From an uncultured Clostridia bacterium (lineage in GTDB: Bacteria > Bacillota > Clostridia > TANB77 > CAG-508), in contig CAKPGC010000007.1 in the NCBI GenBank assembly GCA_934154445.1, forward strand, positions 19,416-83,415: a stretch of 64,000 nt of DNA, written 5' to 3'. The position numbers and the translations under genes were made by a program. Below the pieces are notes generated by a model. It searched no databases and was not told where the DNA came from. It saw only the letters and a list, made by a program, of their open reading frames with translations. Of this stretch, positions 54,864 through 63,253 are shown piece by piece; positions within the stretch are counted from its first letter, which is position 1, and the number at the start of each line of letters is the position of its first letter.

Positions 54864-57338
54864 TTAGTTTTGCCCAATTTGTCTCATCTTTCCATCTTTT
54901 ACAGTAAATTTTGCTAATTTACCTTTATTTAATTTGCCATCTAAAATCTCTTCAGCTAATTTGTCTTCAACTAGATTTTGAATAGTTCTTCTCAATGGCC
55001 TTGCTCCAAAGTTTTTATCAATTCCTTCCTTGGCTATCAATTCTTTAACTTCTGGTTCTAATTCAATATCATATTTTTGTTCTTTTAATCTATTTACAAC
55101 CTCTTTTAACATGATATCTATAATTTGATTAATTTCGTTATCATTTAATTTATGGAATACAATAATTTCATCAATACGATTTATAAATTCTGGTCTTAAT
55201 TCTTTTTTCAATTCTGCCATAACTTCTTTTTTTGTTTCTTCATATTCTTTTTGTGCATCTTCTGTTATATCATCAGATGTATTAGTGAATCCTAAATGTT
55301 TTTTATCGGTAATTAATCTTGCTCCTAAATTTGATGTCATTATTATTACTGTGTTTTTGAAGTTTACTGTTCTTCCCTGGCTGTCTGTTAATCTACCATC
55401 TTCAAGTATTTGAAGTAACATATTCATTACATCTGGATGTGCTTTTTCTATTTCGTCAAATAATATTACTGAATATGGTTTTCTTCTTATTTTTTCTGTT
55501 AATTGTCCACCCTCATCAAAACCTACATATCCTGGAGGTGAACCTATTAATTTAGATACTGAATGTGGTTCCATAAATTCTGACATATCTACTCTTACCA
55601 TTGCGTTTTCATCACCAAATAAAACTTCTGCTAAAGCTTTTGATAGTTCTGTTTTTCCAACACCTGTTGGTCCTAAAAATAAGAATGATCCTATTGGTCT
55701 TTTTGGATCTTTTAAACCAACTCTTCCTCTTCTTATTGCCTTGGCTACCGCTTCAACAGCTTCATTTTGGCCTATTACTCTTTTATGCAATTCTGTTTCT
55801 AGATTTTTTAATTTTTCATTTTCATCTTCAGTTATCTTTTTAGCTGGAATTCCTGTCCAACTTGCTATAACTTCAGCAATATTTTCTTCTGTTATAGTTA
55901 CTATTGATTTTGTATTTTTATTTTTCCATTTACTCTGTTCTTTTTCAAATGTTTCTTTTAATTTTTTCTCTTCATCTCTTAACTTTGCTGCTTTTTCAAA
56001 TTTTTGACTTAAAACCGCTTCTTCTTTTTCGTTTTTTATTTTTTCGATATCTTCTTGCATTTGTTTTAAGCTATCTGGTTCAGTAAATGTTTTTAATCTC
56101 GCACGAGATGCTGCTTCATCAATTAAGTCTATTGCTTTATCTGGTAGAAACCTGTCATTTACATATCTAACAGATAATTTTACTGCAGCTTCTATTGCTT
56201 CGTCAGTAATTTTTACATTATGATGTGCTTCATATTTATCTCTGATTCCTTTTAAAATTTGAACAGTATCTTTTTCTGATGGTTCATTTACAATAACTGT
56301 ACTAAATCTTCTTTCTAATGCTGCATCTTTTTCTATAAATTTTCTATATTCATTTAGAGTAGTAGCTCCTACCAATTGAATCTCGCCTCTTGCAAGCATT
56401 GGTTTTAAAATGTTTGCAGCATCGATTGCACCTTCTGCTGCACCTGCTCCAACTATTGTATGAATTTCATCTATGAAAAGAATTACGTCTCCTGCTTTTT
56501 TCACCTCATCTAACGCTTTTTTAATTCTTTCTTCAAAGTCTCCTCTATATTTAGCTCCGGCTACCATTCCTGAAATATCAAGTGTTACAACTCTTTTATC
56601 TTTTAAAACTTCTGGAACATCACCTGAAACTATTTTTTGTGCAAGTCCTTCAACCGCTGCTGTTTTACCTACACCAGGTTCACCTATTAAACATGGATTA
56701 TTTTTAGTTCTTCTAGATAAAATTTGAATAACTCTTTCTATTTCTTCTTTTCTTCCTATAATTGGATCTAATTTTCCTTCTTCTGCTTTTTTAGTTAGAT
56801 CTTCACCAAATTGATTTAATGTTGGAGTTTGATTATAACTTCCTTTTCCTCTTTTTTTAGATCCATTTGAATAACTTTCTGAATCTTCTCCTCCTTGATA
56901 ATCCTCTCCTTCATTTATTACTTTTATAATTTCATTATATAATTTAGGTATATTTACATTTAAGTCAAGTAAAATTTTAGCAGCTATACAATCGCCTTCT
57001 CTTAATATTCCTATTAAAAGATGTTCTGTTCCAATAAAATTATATCCTAATTTTCTAGCTTCTATAAATGCTGATTCTACAACTCTTTTTGTTCTTGGTG
57101 TAAAGTCAACAATATTTTCAATTGGTTCGTCTCTACCAATTAATTCTTCAATTTTATTTAGAATATCATCGGCTGTTACATTTTGATTTTCAAGTACTTT
57201 TGATGCTATTCCACCACCCTCTTTAGCTAGTCCATATAATATGTGTTCTGTTCCTATGTAGCTATGTCCTAGCTCTAAGGCTATATCGTTTGCAACTTCA
57301 ATTGCTTTATTTGCTCTATTTGTAAATTTGTATGTCAT
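54864..57338 (-). CDS. clpC: ClpC, ATP-dependent unfoldase of the Clp protease
   Basis: 824 residues. Two N-terminal repeats (about 1-145), first AAA+ domain with GEPGVGKTAAVEGLAQKIV (about 210), a UVR-like middle domain (about 420-460), and second AAA+ domain with GPTGVGKTELSKALAEVLF (about 550) and DEIEKAHPDVMNMLLQILED. It unfolds substrates, including arginine-phosphorylated proteins marked by McsB, for ClpP. It is the last gene of the ctsR operon. TAAGGTGA precedes the ATG. Confidence 0.98.
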   Translation of the reverse strand: MTYKFTNRANKAIEVANDIALELGHSYIGTEHILYGLAKEGGGIASKVLENQNVTADDILNKIEELIGRDEPIENIVDFTPRTKRVVESAFIEARKLGYNFIGTEHLLIGILREGDCIAAKILLDLNVNIPKLYNEIIKVINEGEDYQGGEDSESYSNGSKKRGKGSYNQTPTLNQFGEDLTKKAEEGKLDPIIGRKEEIERVIQILSRRTKNNPCLIGEPGVGKTAAVEGLAQKIVSGDVPEVLKDKRVVTLDISGMVAGAKYRGDFEERIKKALDEVKKAGDVILFIDEIHTIVGAGAAEGAIDAANILKPMLARGEIQLVGATTLNEYRKFIEKDAALERRFSTVIVNEPSEKDTVQILKGIRDKYEAHHNVKITDEAIEAAVKLSVRYVNDRFLPDKAIDLIDEAASRARLKTFTEPDSLKQMQEDIEKIKNEKEEAVLSQKFEKAAKLRDEEKKLKETFEKEQSKWKNKNTKSIVTITEENIAEVIASWTGIPAKKITEDENEKLKNLETELHKRVIGQNEAVEAVAKAIRRGRVGLKDPKRPIGSFLFLGPTGVGKTELSKALAEVLFGDENAMVRVDMSEFMEPHSVSKLIGSPPGYVGFDEGGQLTEKIRRKPYSVILFDEIEKAHPDVMNMLLQILEDGRLTDSQGRTVNFKNTVIIMTSNLGARLITDKKHLGFTNTSDDITEDAQKEYEETKKEVMAELKKELRPEFINRIDEIIVFHKLNDNEINQIIDIMLKEVVNRLKEQKYDIELEPEVKELIAKEGIDKNFGARPLRRTIQNLVEDKLAEEILDGKLNKGKLAKFTVKDGKMRQIGQN

Positions 57339-57383
57339 TTTCTATCACCTTACCTTTCTTCTTTGGGCATTTATTCTATTATA

Positions 57384-58397
57384 TTATTTTTCATTCATTA
57401 TTTGTTTTATGACTTCTGCCCTCTTTATATTTCTCTCCAATGGTTCATATTGTTCACCTAAATATTTTTGCATACTTGCAGGTTTTATATATAAACTTAA
57501 TTTTTGAATTTTGCTATCATTTAATTCTTTTAAAATTCCTAAATCAGTTCCCATTTTTATATTTGAAATTAATTTTTGTGCTTCATCTAATGAGATTTTT
57601 CTACAGTTTTCTAATAATCCAAAACTTCTATAAATTGTATCTTCTAAGTTAATTGTATCTTTTGCTAAAAATTTTCTTGCTTTTCTTTCTTGTTCAATTA
57701 ACTTATTTGTAACTACTTTTATATTATCTATAATCTCTTGTTCAGTTACTCCTAATGTTCTCTTATTTGAAATTTGATATATATTTTGTGCATTTACATC
57801 ATCTTGTCCATATTCTCCCATTATATTTACACCAAAATTATTTATAGTATAAAAAACTTTATCTATATTTCTTGTTTTTTCTAGTGCAGGTAAATGTACC
57901 ATTACAGATGCTTTTAAACCTGTACCGCAATTTGTTGGAAGACTTGTAAGATATCCATATTTTTTATTTGTTGCATACCCTAGTATGTCTTCTATTTTTT
58001 TATCTAATTCAATTGCAAAATTTAAAGTATTTTCTAATTCAAATCCAGAACTAAAAACTTGTATTTTTAAATGATCATCATCATTTATCATTATACAAAT
58101 ATTTTCTTCGTCATTTATTAATATAGCTCCTATATCATTTTTATTTAATGCATATTCTGGACTGATTAGATTTTTTTCAACTAAACTCATTTTTGTTATA
58201 TCATCCATATCTTTTAGCTCCAGATATTTTAGTCCATATCCTATTGCAAATATATTTTCTTTTATTTTGTTTTTTAGTTTATCTATTTCTGTTTTCGTTT
58301 TTAAATTAAACTTGAATCCTTGTAAATTTCTTGAAAATCTGATTCTTGTACTTATTACTACATCTGAATCTTTTCCACTTTGTAAATACCAATTCAT
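57384..58397 (-). CDS. mcsB: McsB protein-arginine kinase
   Basis: 337 residues from ATG at 58397 (MNWYLQSGKDSDVVISTRIR) behind AGGTGA; an in-frame GTG nine bases upstream is not used. The phosphagen-kinase fold is seen in VVISTRIRFSRNLQGF and LTSLPTNCGTGLKASVMVHL, with the catalytic Cys. It phosphorylates arginine on misfolded proteins and on CtsR. McsA activates it. Confidence 0.95.
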   Translation of the reverse strand: MNWYLQSGKDSDVVISTRIRFSRNLQGFKFNLKTKTEIDKLKNKIKENIFAIGYGLKYLELKDMDDITKMSLVEKNLISPEYALNKNDIGAILINDEENICIMINDDDHLKIQVFSSGFELENTLNFAIELDKKIEDILGYATNKKYGYLTSLPTNCGTGLKASVMVHLPALEKTRNIDKVFYTINNFGVNIMGEYGQDDVNAQNIYQISNKRTLGVTEQEIIDNIKVVTNKLIEQERKARKFLAKDTINLEDTIYRSFGLLENCRKISLDEAQKLISNIKMGTDLGILKELNDSKIQKLSLYIKPASMQKYLGEQYEPLERNIKRAEVIKQIMNEK

Positions 58398-58417
58398 ACT
58401 TATCACCTTTCGATTTT

Positions 58418-58966
58418 TTATTTTTCTTCTTTCTTTATTTCGTCTCTTATTTTAGCTGCATCTTCATATCTTTCTTCTTTAATGGCTTTTTTCAAATCTT
58501 CTTGTAATTTTTCTAATTTGTTATCTTTTATATTTTCTTCTTTATTTTCTCTATCCTTCTCAAATTCCATTTTATTATCTGATATTTTACCTATTCTTCC
58601 AGTGTGTCTATTAGCACCTTGCAATTTTTTTAAAATTGGATCCATTCTATCTTCAAAAACATCATAGCAATTTGCACATCCATATCTTCCTGTATTTATA
58701 ATGTCATCAAATGTTGACCCACAACTATCACATTTAATTTGTTTTACTTCATTTAATAATGGCATAAAATCTGATGAGCTGAAATCTTCCAAAAAGCTTC
58801 CAAATAAATTAGAAAAATCTAATGATGGCATTTTAAACTCCATTTTATCAGTTATTCCTAATTTTTTACTGCACTCCTCACATAAATGCATTTCTTTTTT
58901 TACTCCATTAATATTTTCTGAATATCTAACATTTGCTTCTCTTTTTCCACAATTTTCACATAACAT
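58418..58966 (-). CDS. mcsA: McsA, activator of McsB
   Basis: 182 residues from ATG at 58966 (MLCENCGKREANVRYSENIN) with AGGAG upstream. Cys-x2-Cys zinc pairs (CENCG, CEECSKK, CDSCG, CANC) and a C-terminal UVR domain (KLEKLQEDLKKAIKEERYED) match the family. It detects oxidation or heat stress and turns on McsB. Confidence 0.94.
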   Translation of the reverse strand: MLCENCGKREANVRYSENINGVKKEMHLCEECSKKLGITDKMEFKMPSLDFSNLFGSFLEDFSSSDFMPLLNEVKQIKCDSCGSTFDDIINTGRYGCANCYDVFEDRMDPILKKLQGANRHTGRIGKISDNKMEFEKDRENKEENIKDNKLEKLQEDLKKAIKEERYEDAAKIRDEIKKEEK

Positions 58967-58990
58967 ATTAATCACTCCTATCTAATTATT

Positions 58991-59440
58991 TTATTCTATA
59001 TTTAATAGCATATTTTTAAATATTCTAGCACGCACTTCATCTTTAATATCTTTATCTAACTTTAAGACATTATCACTTGTTGCTACTTTTAAAAGTTTAG
59101 CTTCTTGTTTTGTTATTATGTTGTATGTTAGAAAATCACTTATTAAAATGTCAATGTCATTTACTGTAATTGATTTTCCTATATTATTTATTATATGCAT
59201 TATATAGTCTGATTTTGTATTAGCTATTTTTTTTATTTTGATGTTTCCTCCACCACCTCTTTTGCTTTCTACATAGTATCCTTGTGATGGTTTAAATCTT
59301 GTTGATATTACGTAATTTATTTGTGATGGTACACAATTAAAATGTTGTGCTAACTCATTTCTTTGTATTTCTATAAAATTACTTTCATCTTCATCAAATA
59401 AATCCTTTATAAAATCTTCTATTACATCTGACATTCTCAT
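58991..59440 (-). CDS. ctsR: CtsR, class III stress-gene repressor
   Basis: 149 residues. MSDVIEDFIKDLFDEDESNF and the winged helix-turn-helix with IEIQRNELAQHFNCVPSQIN, then the wing YYVESKRGGGGNIKIKKI (the glycine-rich heat-sensing loop), are diagnostic. It represses its own operon by binding the heptad operators at 59504-59593. GGAGG precedes the ATG. Confidence 0.96.
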   Translation of the reverse strand: MRMSDVIEDFIKDLFDEDESNFIEIQRNELAQHFNCVPSQINYVISTRFKPSQGYYVESKRGGGGNIKIKKIANTKSDYIMHIINNIGKSITVNDIDILISDFLTYNIITKQEAKLLKVATSDNVLKLDKDIKDEVRARIFKNMLLNIE

Positions 59441-59503
59441 TTTATCAGCCTCCTTTTAAATTTTTTGTCTTATTGTGCGTTTTTATAAAAATATGTCTCT
59501 GTC

Positions 59504-59520
59504 TTTGACTTTCTTTGACC
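59504..59520 (-). promoter_or_regulatory. CtsR operator, proximal (two heptads)
   Basis: On the plus strand TTTGACT-TTC-TTTGACC, equal to the CtsR direct-repeat box GGTCAAA-NNN-AGTCAAA on the minus strand. It lies downstream of the -10 box, blocking transcription. Confidence 0.9.
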
Positions 59521-59530
59521 TACAATATAT

Positions 59531-59558
59531 ATTATATTCATTTCAGAAAATAATGCAA
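59531..59558 (-). promoter_or_regulatory. Promoter of the ctsR operon
   Basis: TTGCAT (59553-59558), 16-base spacer, TATAAT (59531-59536) on the minus strand, between the two CtsR operators. Confidence 0.82.
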
Positions 59559-59566
59559 TTTCTTTT

Positions 59567-59593
59567 TTTGACCTTTTCTGACTTTCTCTGACT
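59567..59593 (-). promoter_or_regulatory. CtsR operator, distal (three heptads)
   Basis: Plus strand TTTGACC-TTT-TCTGACT-TTC-TCTGACT: three heptads with three-base spacers, a 10-base period. The usual operator has two. It lies just upstream of the -35 box. Confidence 0.85.
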
Positions 59594-59615
59594 TTTTAGT
59601 TTCATAAATCTCTAT

Positions 59616-59834
59616 TTATCTTCTTTTATCTCTCTTTTTTGTTATATTTTCTAACTTTTCTACTTTTTCTTTTTGTTTTGGTAATGACACCCACGCAAAA
59701 TATGACGAAATAAATTCTCCGTATTTTGTGCTATCTTCTCCTACTTCTTCCGAACCATCTTCTAACTTTTTATCAATCATAAAAACTATATATCCTCCCA
59801 TACTAGTATTTACATTTTTTATTTTTGTATACAC
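59616..59834 (-). CDS. Small hypothetical protein upstream of ctsR
   Basis: Up to 72 residues; the GTG at 59834 has no good ribosome-binding site. The ATG about 18 codons in (MIDKKLEDGSEEVGEDSTKY) has GGGAGG at a long spacing and may be the true start. It is charged, with a Lys/Arg-rich tail and no known motif. It ends 23 bases before the distal CtsR operator. It may be a real small gene or chance. Confidence 0.4.
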   Translation of the reverse strand: MYTKIKNVNTSMGGYIVFMIDKKLEDGSEEVGEDSTKYGEFISSYFAWVSLPKQKEKVEKLENITKKRDKRR

Positions 59835-59901
59835 GTAATTTATATTAATCTATAAAACATATTCATATATTTTCTTACATATATTTTAATATGGTGATTT
59901 T

Positions 59902-60960
59902 ATGTTTTCAAAATGTCATTTTTGGGTTGTAAAAATAAAGAGAAATATCTTTGCCTTAATTTTCCTTGCATTTGGATCAGGTTTACTATTATTTTCTACC
60001 AGTAACTTACCAGCAATAAAAAAAGGATTATATTTATGGGCCAACTCAGTAGTCCCATCTCTTTTTCCATTTTTTGTTGCAACTGAACTACTAATGAATA
60101 CTAATTTCGTTAATATTATAGGAAAATTTTTTAATAAGATAATGAAACCTTTATTTAATATTAGAGGTGAAGGTTCTTTTGGATTTATTATGGGGTTGAT
60201 AAGTGGTTATCCTGTTGGTGCTAAAATTGCATCTGATTTTAGAGAAAATAATATATGTTCTAAAGAAGAATGTGAAAGGCTTTTAAGTTTTACGAATAAC
60301 TCTGGTCCTTTATTTATTGTTGGAACTGTTGGTATTAGTATGTTTGGTAACTCTATTATTGGATTATTGTTATTGTTTACTCACATTTTAGCTTGTATTA
60401 CTGTTGGAATTGTTTTTAGATTTTGGAAATCCGGTTCATATAATATTGATTACAAAAAAAATAAAAACTCTAATTTTAATAAATATAAAAACGTTACTTT
60501 TTCTAATTTAGGTGATGTTTTAGGTAAAAGTATTACTAATAGTATTTCTACTATTTTGATGATAGGAGGTTTTGTTGTTATATTTTCTAGTTTAATCTCT
60601 ATTTTAAAAGCTAGTGGTATCTTACATAGTTTAGTTATAATTCTTACACCTATCTTTAATTTTCTTCATATTGATAGTTCTTTTGCTGTTGGAGTTCTTA
60701 CTGGTTTACTTGAAATTACTAATGGTATTAATTCTATTTCTAATATTAACATTAAAGCAATTTCAGTTAACATTATTTTAACTGCATTTTTGCTTGGTTT
60801 TGGTGGTTTGTCTGTTTTGCTTCAGGTCTTAAGTATTACATCTAAAACAGATTTATCTATTAAACCTTATGTTTATGGAAAATTATTGCATGGGATTTTA
60901 GCTGCTTTTTATACTTTTATTGCCATTAAGTTTTTTCCATTTTTTAATTTTAATTTATAA
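59902..60960 (+). CDS. ylbJ: YlbJ-like sporulation integral membrane protein
   Basis: 352 residues with about eight membrane segments. The nucleoside-recognition/gate-domain signatures are seen: VVPSLFPFFVATELLMNTNF (about 48-67) and GLISGYPVGAKIASDFRENN (about 93-112), with the repeat NSISTILMIGGFVVIFSSLI in the second half. In Bacillus YlbJ is needed for spore formation and is expressed in the mother cell. It is one of only three plus-strand genes here. Only a weak GGTG precedes the ATG. Confidence 0.88.
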   Translation: MFSKCHFWVVKIKRNIFALIFLAFGSGLLLFSTSNLPAIKKGLYLWANSVVPSLFPFFVATELLMNTNFVNIIGKFFNKIMKPLFNIRGEGSFGFIMGLISGYPVGAKIASDFRENNICSKEECERLLSFTNNSGPLFIVGTVGISMFGNSIIGLLLLFTHILACITVGIVFRFWKSGSYNIDYKKNKNSNFNKYKNVTFSNLGDVLGKSITNSISTILMIGGFVVIFSSLISILKASGILHSLVIILTPIFNFLHIDSSFAVGVLTGLLEITNGINSISNINIKAISVNIILTAFLLGFGGLSVLLQVLSITSKTDLSIKPYVYGKLLHGILAAFYTFIAIKFFPFFNFNL

Positions 60961-61062
60961 TAAACAAAACATCATTTTAGTCTAACACACATCAATGCTT
61001 TTTTGTGAATATTAAAATTTTTTATGAATATACTTTTATTAATATGATTGGAGATGATTTTT

Positions 61063-61320
61063 ATGGATAAGGATTTTAATAATATGCCACCTTTTATGGA
61101 TTTTTCTATGTTTCAGCAAATGCAAGGAGCTCCTTCTCCTGATATGAGTGATATTTACCGTGATCCGATGTTTAATCCATTGGTTCAATATGAGCAGGCT
61201 TATTTATATTATAGATATATGTGTATGCAAATGGATTATAAAATTAAATGCAAAGAATATGAGAAAATGTGTAATACTAACAGTGGAAATTCCGAAAGAA
61301 CTCAAAGAAGAGTAGAATAA
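61063..61320 (+). CDS. Small hypothetical protein next to ylbJ
   Basis: 85 residues from ATG at 61063 (MDKDFNNMPPFMDFSMFQQM) with GGAG upstream; a TTG five codons earlier is less likely. Met-, Phe-, Tyr- and Gln-rich N-terminal half and a helical Tyr-rich segment (QYEQAYLYYRYMCMQMDYKI). It looks like a small spore-coat-like protein, but that is only an impression from composition and the ylbJ neighbour. It ends one base before the convergent ECF-fusion gene. Confidence 0.65.
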   Translation: MDKDFNNMPPFMDFSMFQQMQGAPSPDMSDIYRDPMFNPLVQYEQAYLYYRYMCMQMDYKIKCKEYEKMCNTNSGNSERTQRRVE

Positions 61321-61321
61321 T

Positions 61322-63130
61322 CTACTCTTTTTCTTTTTTTATATATTCAACTTCATATTTATCTAATAAATCTAGTGTTATTTTTCCTTCTTTTAATGCT
61401 TCTTCTGCTGTCATACTTTCTCCATTTTTAAAATATACATGTACATATTTTGTTTTTTGCATAGGATAATAATATTCATACTTATCATCTTCAAAAAATT
61501 TATATTCTCTTTTTTCAATTTTAGTCAAATCAGCATCCCCTGTCATAGTAAAATCTAATAAATTGGGTTCATCATTTTCTTCTTTCTTTTCTAATATGTC
61601 ACTATTATCTACTTTTAACGCAAAATATGGATTGTCCGAATTAGCTTCTTTCATAAAAAGAACAAATTTATCCTTAAAATTACAATATCTTGCCTCGTCA
61701 CTAACACTCATATATTCAGTTACCATTGTTGCTTTACTAGCTAAGTTACATCCTTTTTCATTAAGCGAAAAATTAACATTTTGTATTACATCATAAATAA
61801 ATAATCCATTTGTGTTTACAATTTCTTTATCATATAATTCGTCATAGCTTATCATTCCATTTACTCTAATATAAGGAACTAATAATTCATCATCTTTTAA
61901 AAATTCTCTTTTTCCTGTATAGGCATTTGTTTTATTTTTTATATCATTATAATATTCTTCAAATGTCTTATTTTCATCTGTTCTATATAATATTATTTCA
62001 TCTCCTTCTTTTGTTTTTAGTTTAACTGCAAAATCATTGTCTTGTGGCTTATACCCTTTTCTATTATAAAATAACACTTCTACATTTTTGTTCATTTTTT
62101 CCGAACTTGCGTTGTTTATACCAAAATATTTAATTAATTCTTCCCCATCTCCAAATGTCCAATTACGGTCATTACTGAAATTATCAAATGTTTCTATAAA
62201 ATTTAATTTTTTATTAAGTGTTGCATCAATTTTGTAACCATTAGTCAACGTTCTTTCAACATTTATTGTATAATCATTTGAATCCAACATATCTTTTGAA
62301 AATTTACTTTCATTTAATTTATTTGCTATTTCAATATTTTCTTTAAGTTCTATTTTATTTTTTCCTATTTTTTCTTCTAAGTCTTTCCAAGCTAAATCTA
62401 AAGTTCCTATCCACAAATTATTTATTGTATTTTCATCTAGTGTACTTTCATAAGTGGGATTAATTGTTATATTATGATTTTTATTAATTTTTTTTATAAT
62501 ATGTGTTGTTGCATATACTACTCCTGTTAAAATTACTGATATTCCAATAATCATTACCAAAATTTTTGAAACTTTATTCATATTATCCAATCCTTTCTTT
62601 ACAAGAATTTTTCTTAATTGTTTTTTTCCTCTATGTACAAGATTCTTAGTGTTTTGAAGTGTTTCTCCCAATATTTCTGATGTTTCTTTGTAAGACAGTC
62701 CTTCAATATTTATAAGATATATTGCATTTTTATATTTTTCATCTAACTTTTCTATTGCCTCTAATACTTCTTTTTTTGTTTCTTCTTTTGTAATAACCTC
62801 TAATACATCTTTTTCTATTTGTTCATTGTTATTAGGAAGATATATCTCTTTTATTTCTTCTCTTCTTTTTTCAACATTCACATAATTAATTGCTCTACTT
62901 TTTGCAACCAAATAAATGTAATATTTAAAACTATAGTTTTCTTTCATTCTATTTTGAATAATATATATAAACGTTTCCTGTGTTAAATCTTCTGCTTTTT
63001 GATAATCCTTAACTATATTGTAAATAAAATATTCAATTCTATTTTTATATTTATTGTATAGTAACTCAAATGCCTCTTTTTCTCCATTTAAATAATCGTA
63101 ATATAATTTCTTATCTATATCTTTTTCCAT
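61322..63130 (-). CDS. ECF sigma factor fused to a membrane-anchored extracytoplasmic domain
   Basis: 602 residues. Residues 1-90 hold sigma region 2 (KDYQKAEDLTQETFIYIIQN), and 125-175 region 4 with the helix-turn-helix LSYKETSEILGETLQNTKNL. A membrane segment follows (about 187-207, VSKILVMIIGISVILTGVVY), then about 390 residues outside the membrane with a Lys/Glu/Asp-rich mixed fold and no recognised motif. The layout suggests a sigma factor held at the membrane by its own C-terminal sensor in place of a separate anti-sigma factor (inference). AAGGTAGG precedes the ATG. Confidence 0.82.
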   Translation of the reverse strand: MEKDIDKKLYYDYLNGEKEAFELLYNKYKNRIEYFIYNIVKDYQKAEDLTQETFIYIIQNRMKENYSFKYYIYLVAKSRAINYVNVEKRREEIKEIYLPNNNEQIEKDVLEVITKEETKKEVLEAIEKLDEKYKNAIYLINIEGLSYKETSEILGETLQNTKNLVHRGKKQLRKILVKKGLDNMNKVSKILVMIIGISVILTGVVYATTHIIKKINKNHNITINPTYESTLDENTINNLWIGTLDLAWKDLEEKIGKNKIELKENIEIANKLNESKFSKDMLDSNDYTINVERTLTNGYKIDATLNKKLNFIETFDNFSNDRNWTFGDGEELIKYFGINNASSEKMNKNVEVLFYNRKGYKPQDNDFAVKLKTKEGDEIILYRTDENKTFEEYYNDIKNKTNAYTGKREFLKDDELLVPYIRVNGMISYDELYDKEIVNTNGLFIYDVIQNVNFSLNEKGCNLASKATMVTEYMSVSDEARYCNFKDKFVLFMKEANSDNPYFALKVDNSDILEKKEENDEPNLLDFTMTGDADLTKIEKREYKFFEDDKYEYYYPMQKTKYVHVYFKNGESMTAEEALKEGKITLDLLDKYEVEYIKKEKE

Positions 63131-63214
63131 TTTTACCTACCTTCACATATATATAACAGTAACCTCCAAAAAAGTTTCAATTTCAATTTAATTTTGTTTA
63201 TTATACAATAAAAA

Positions 63215-63239
63215 TCCTCTTATTTCATCAATAAGAGGA
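63215..63239 (-). terminator. Terminator of eno
   Basis: TCCTCTTATT pairs with AATAAGAGGA across five bases, then TTTTTATT on the minus strand, 15 bases after the eno stop. Confidence 0.85.
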
Positions 63240-63253
63240 AAATAATATAATTT

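Noticed and set aside
60970..61045. Sporulation-type sigma-G or sigma-E promoter before the small gene at 61063
   Set aside because: TGAATATT and AATATACT resemble forespore boxes, but in such AT-rich sequence the match is not convincing.
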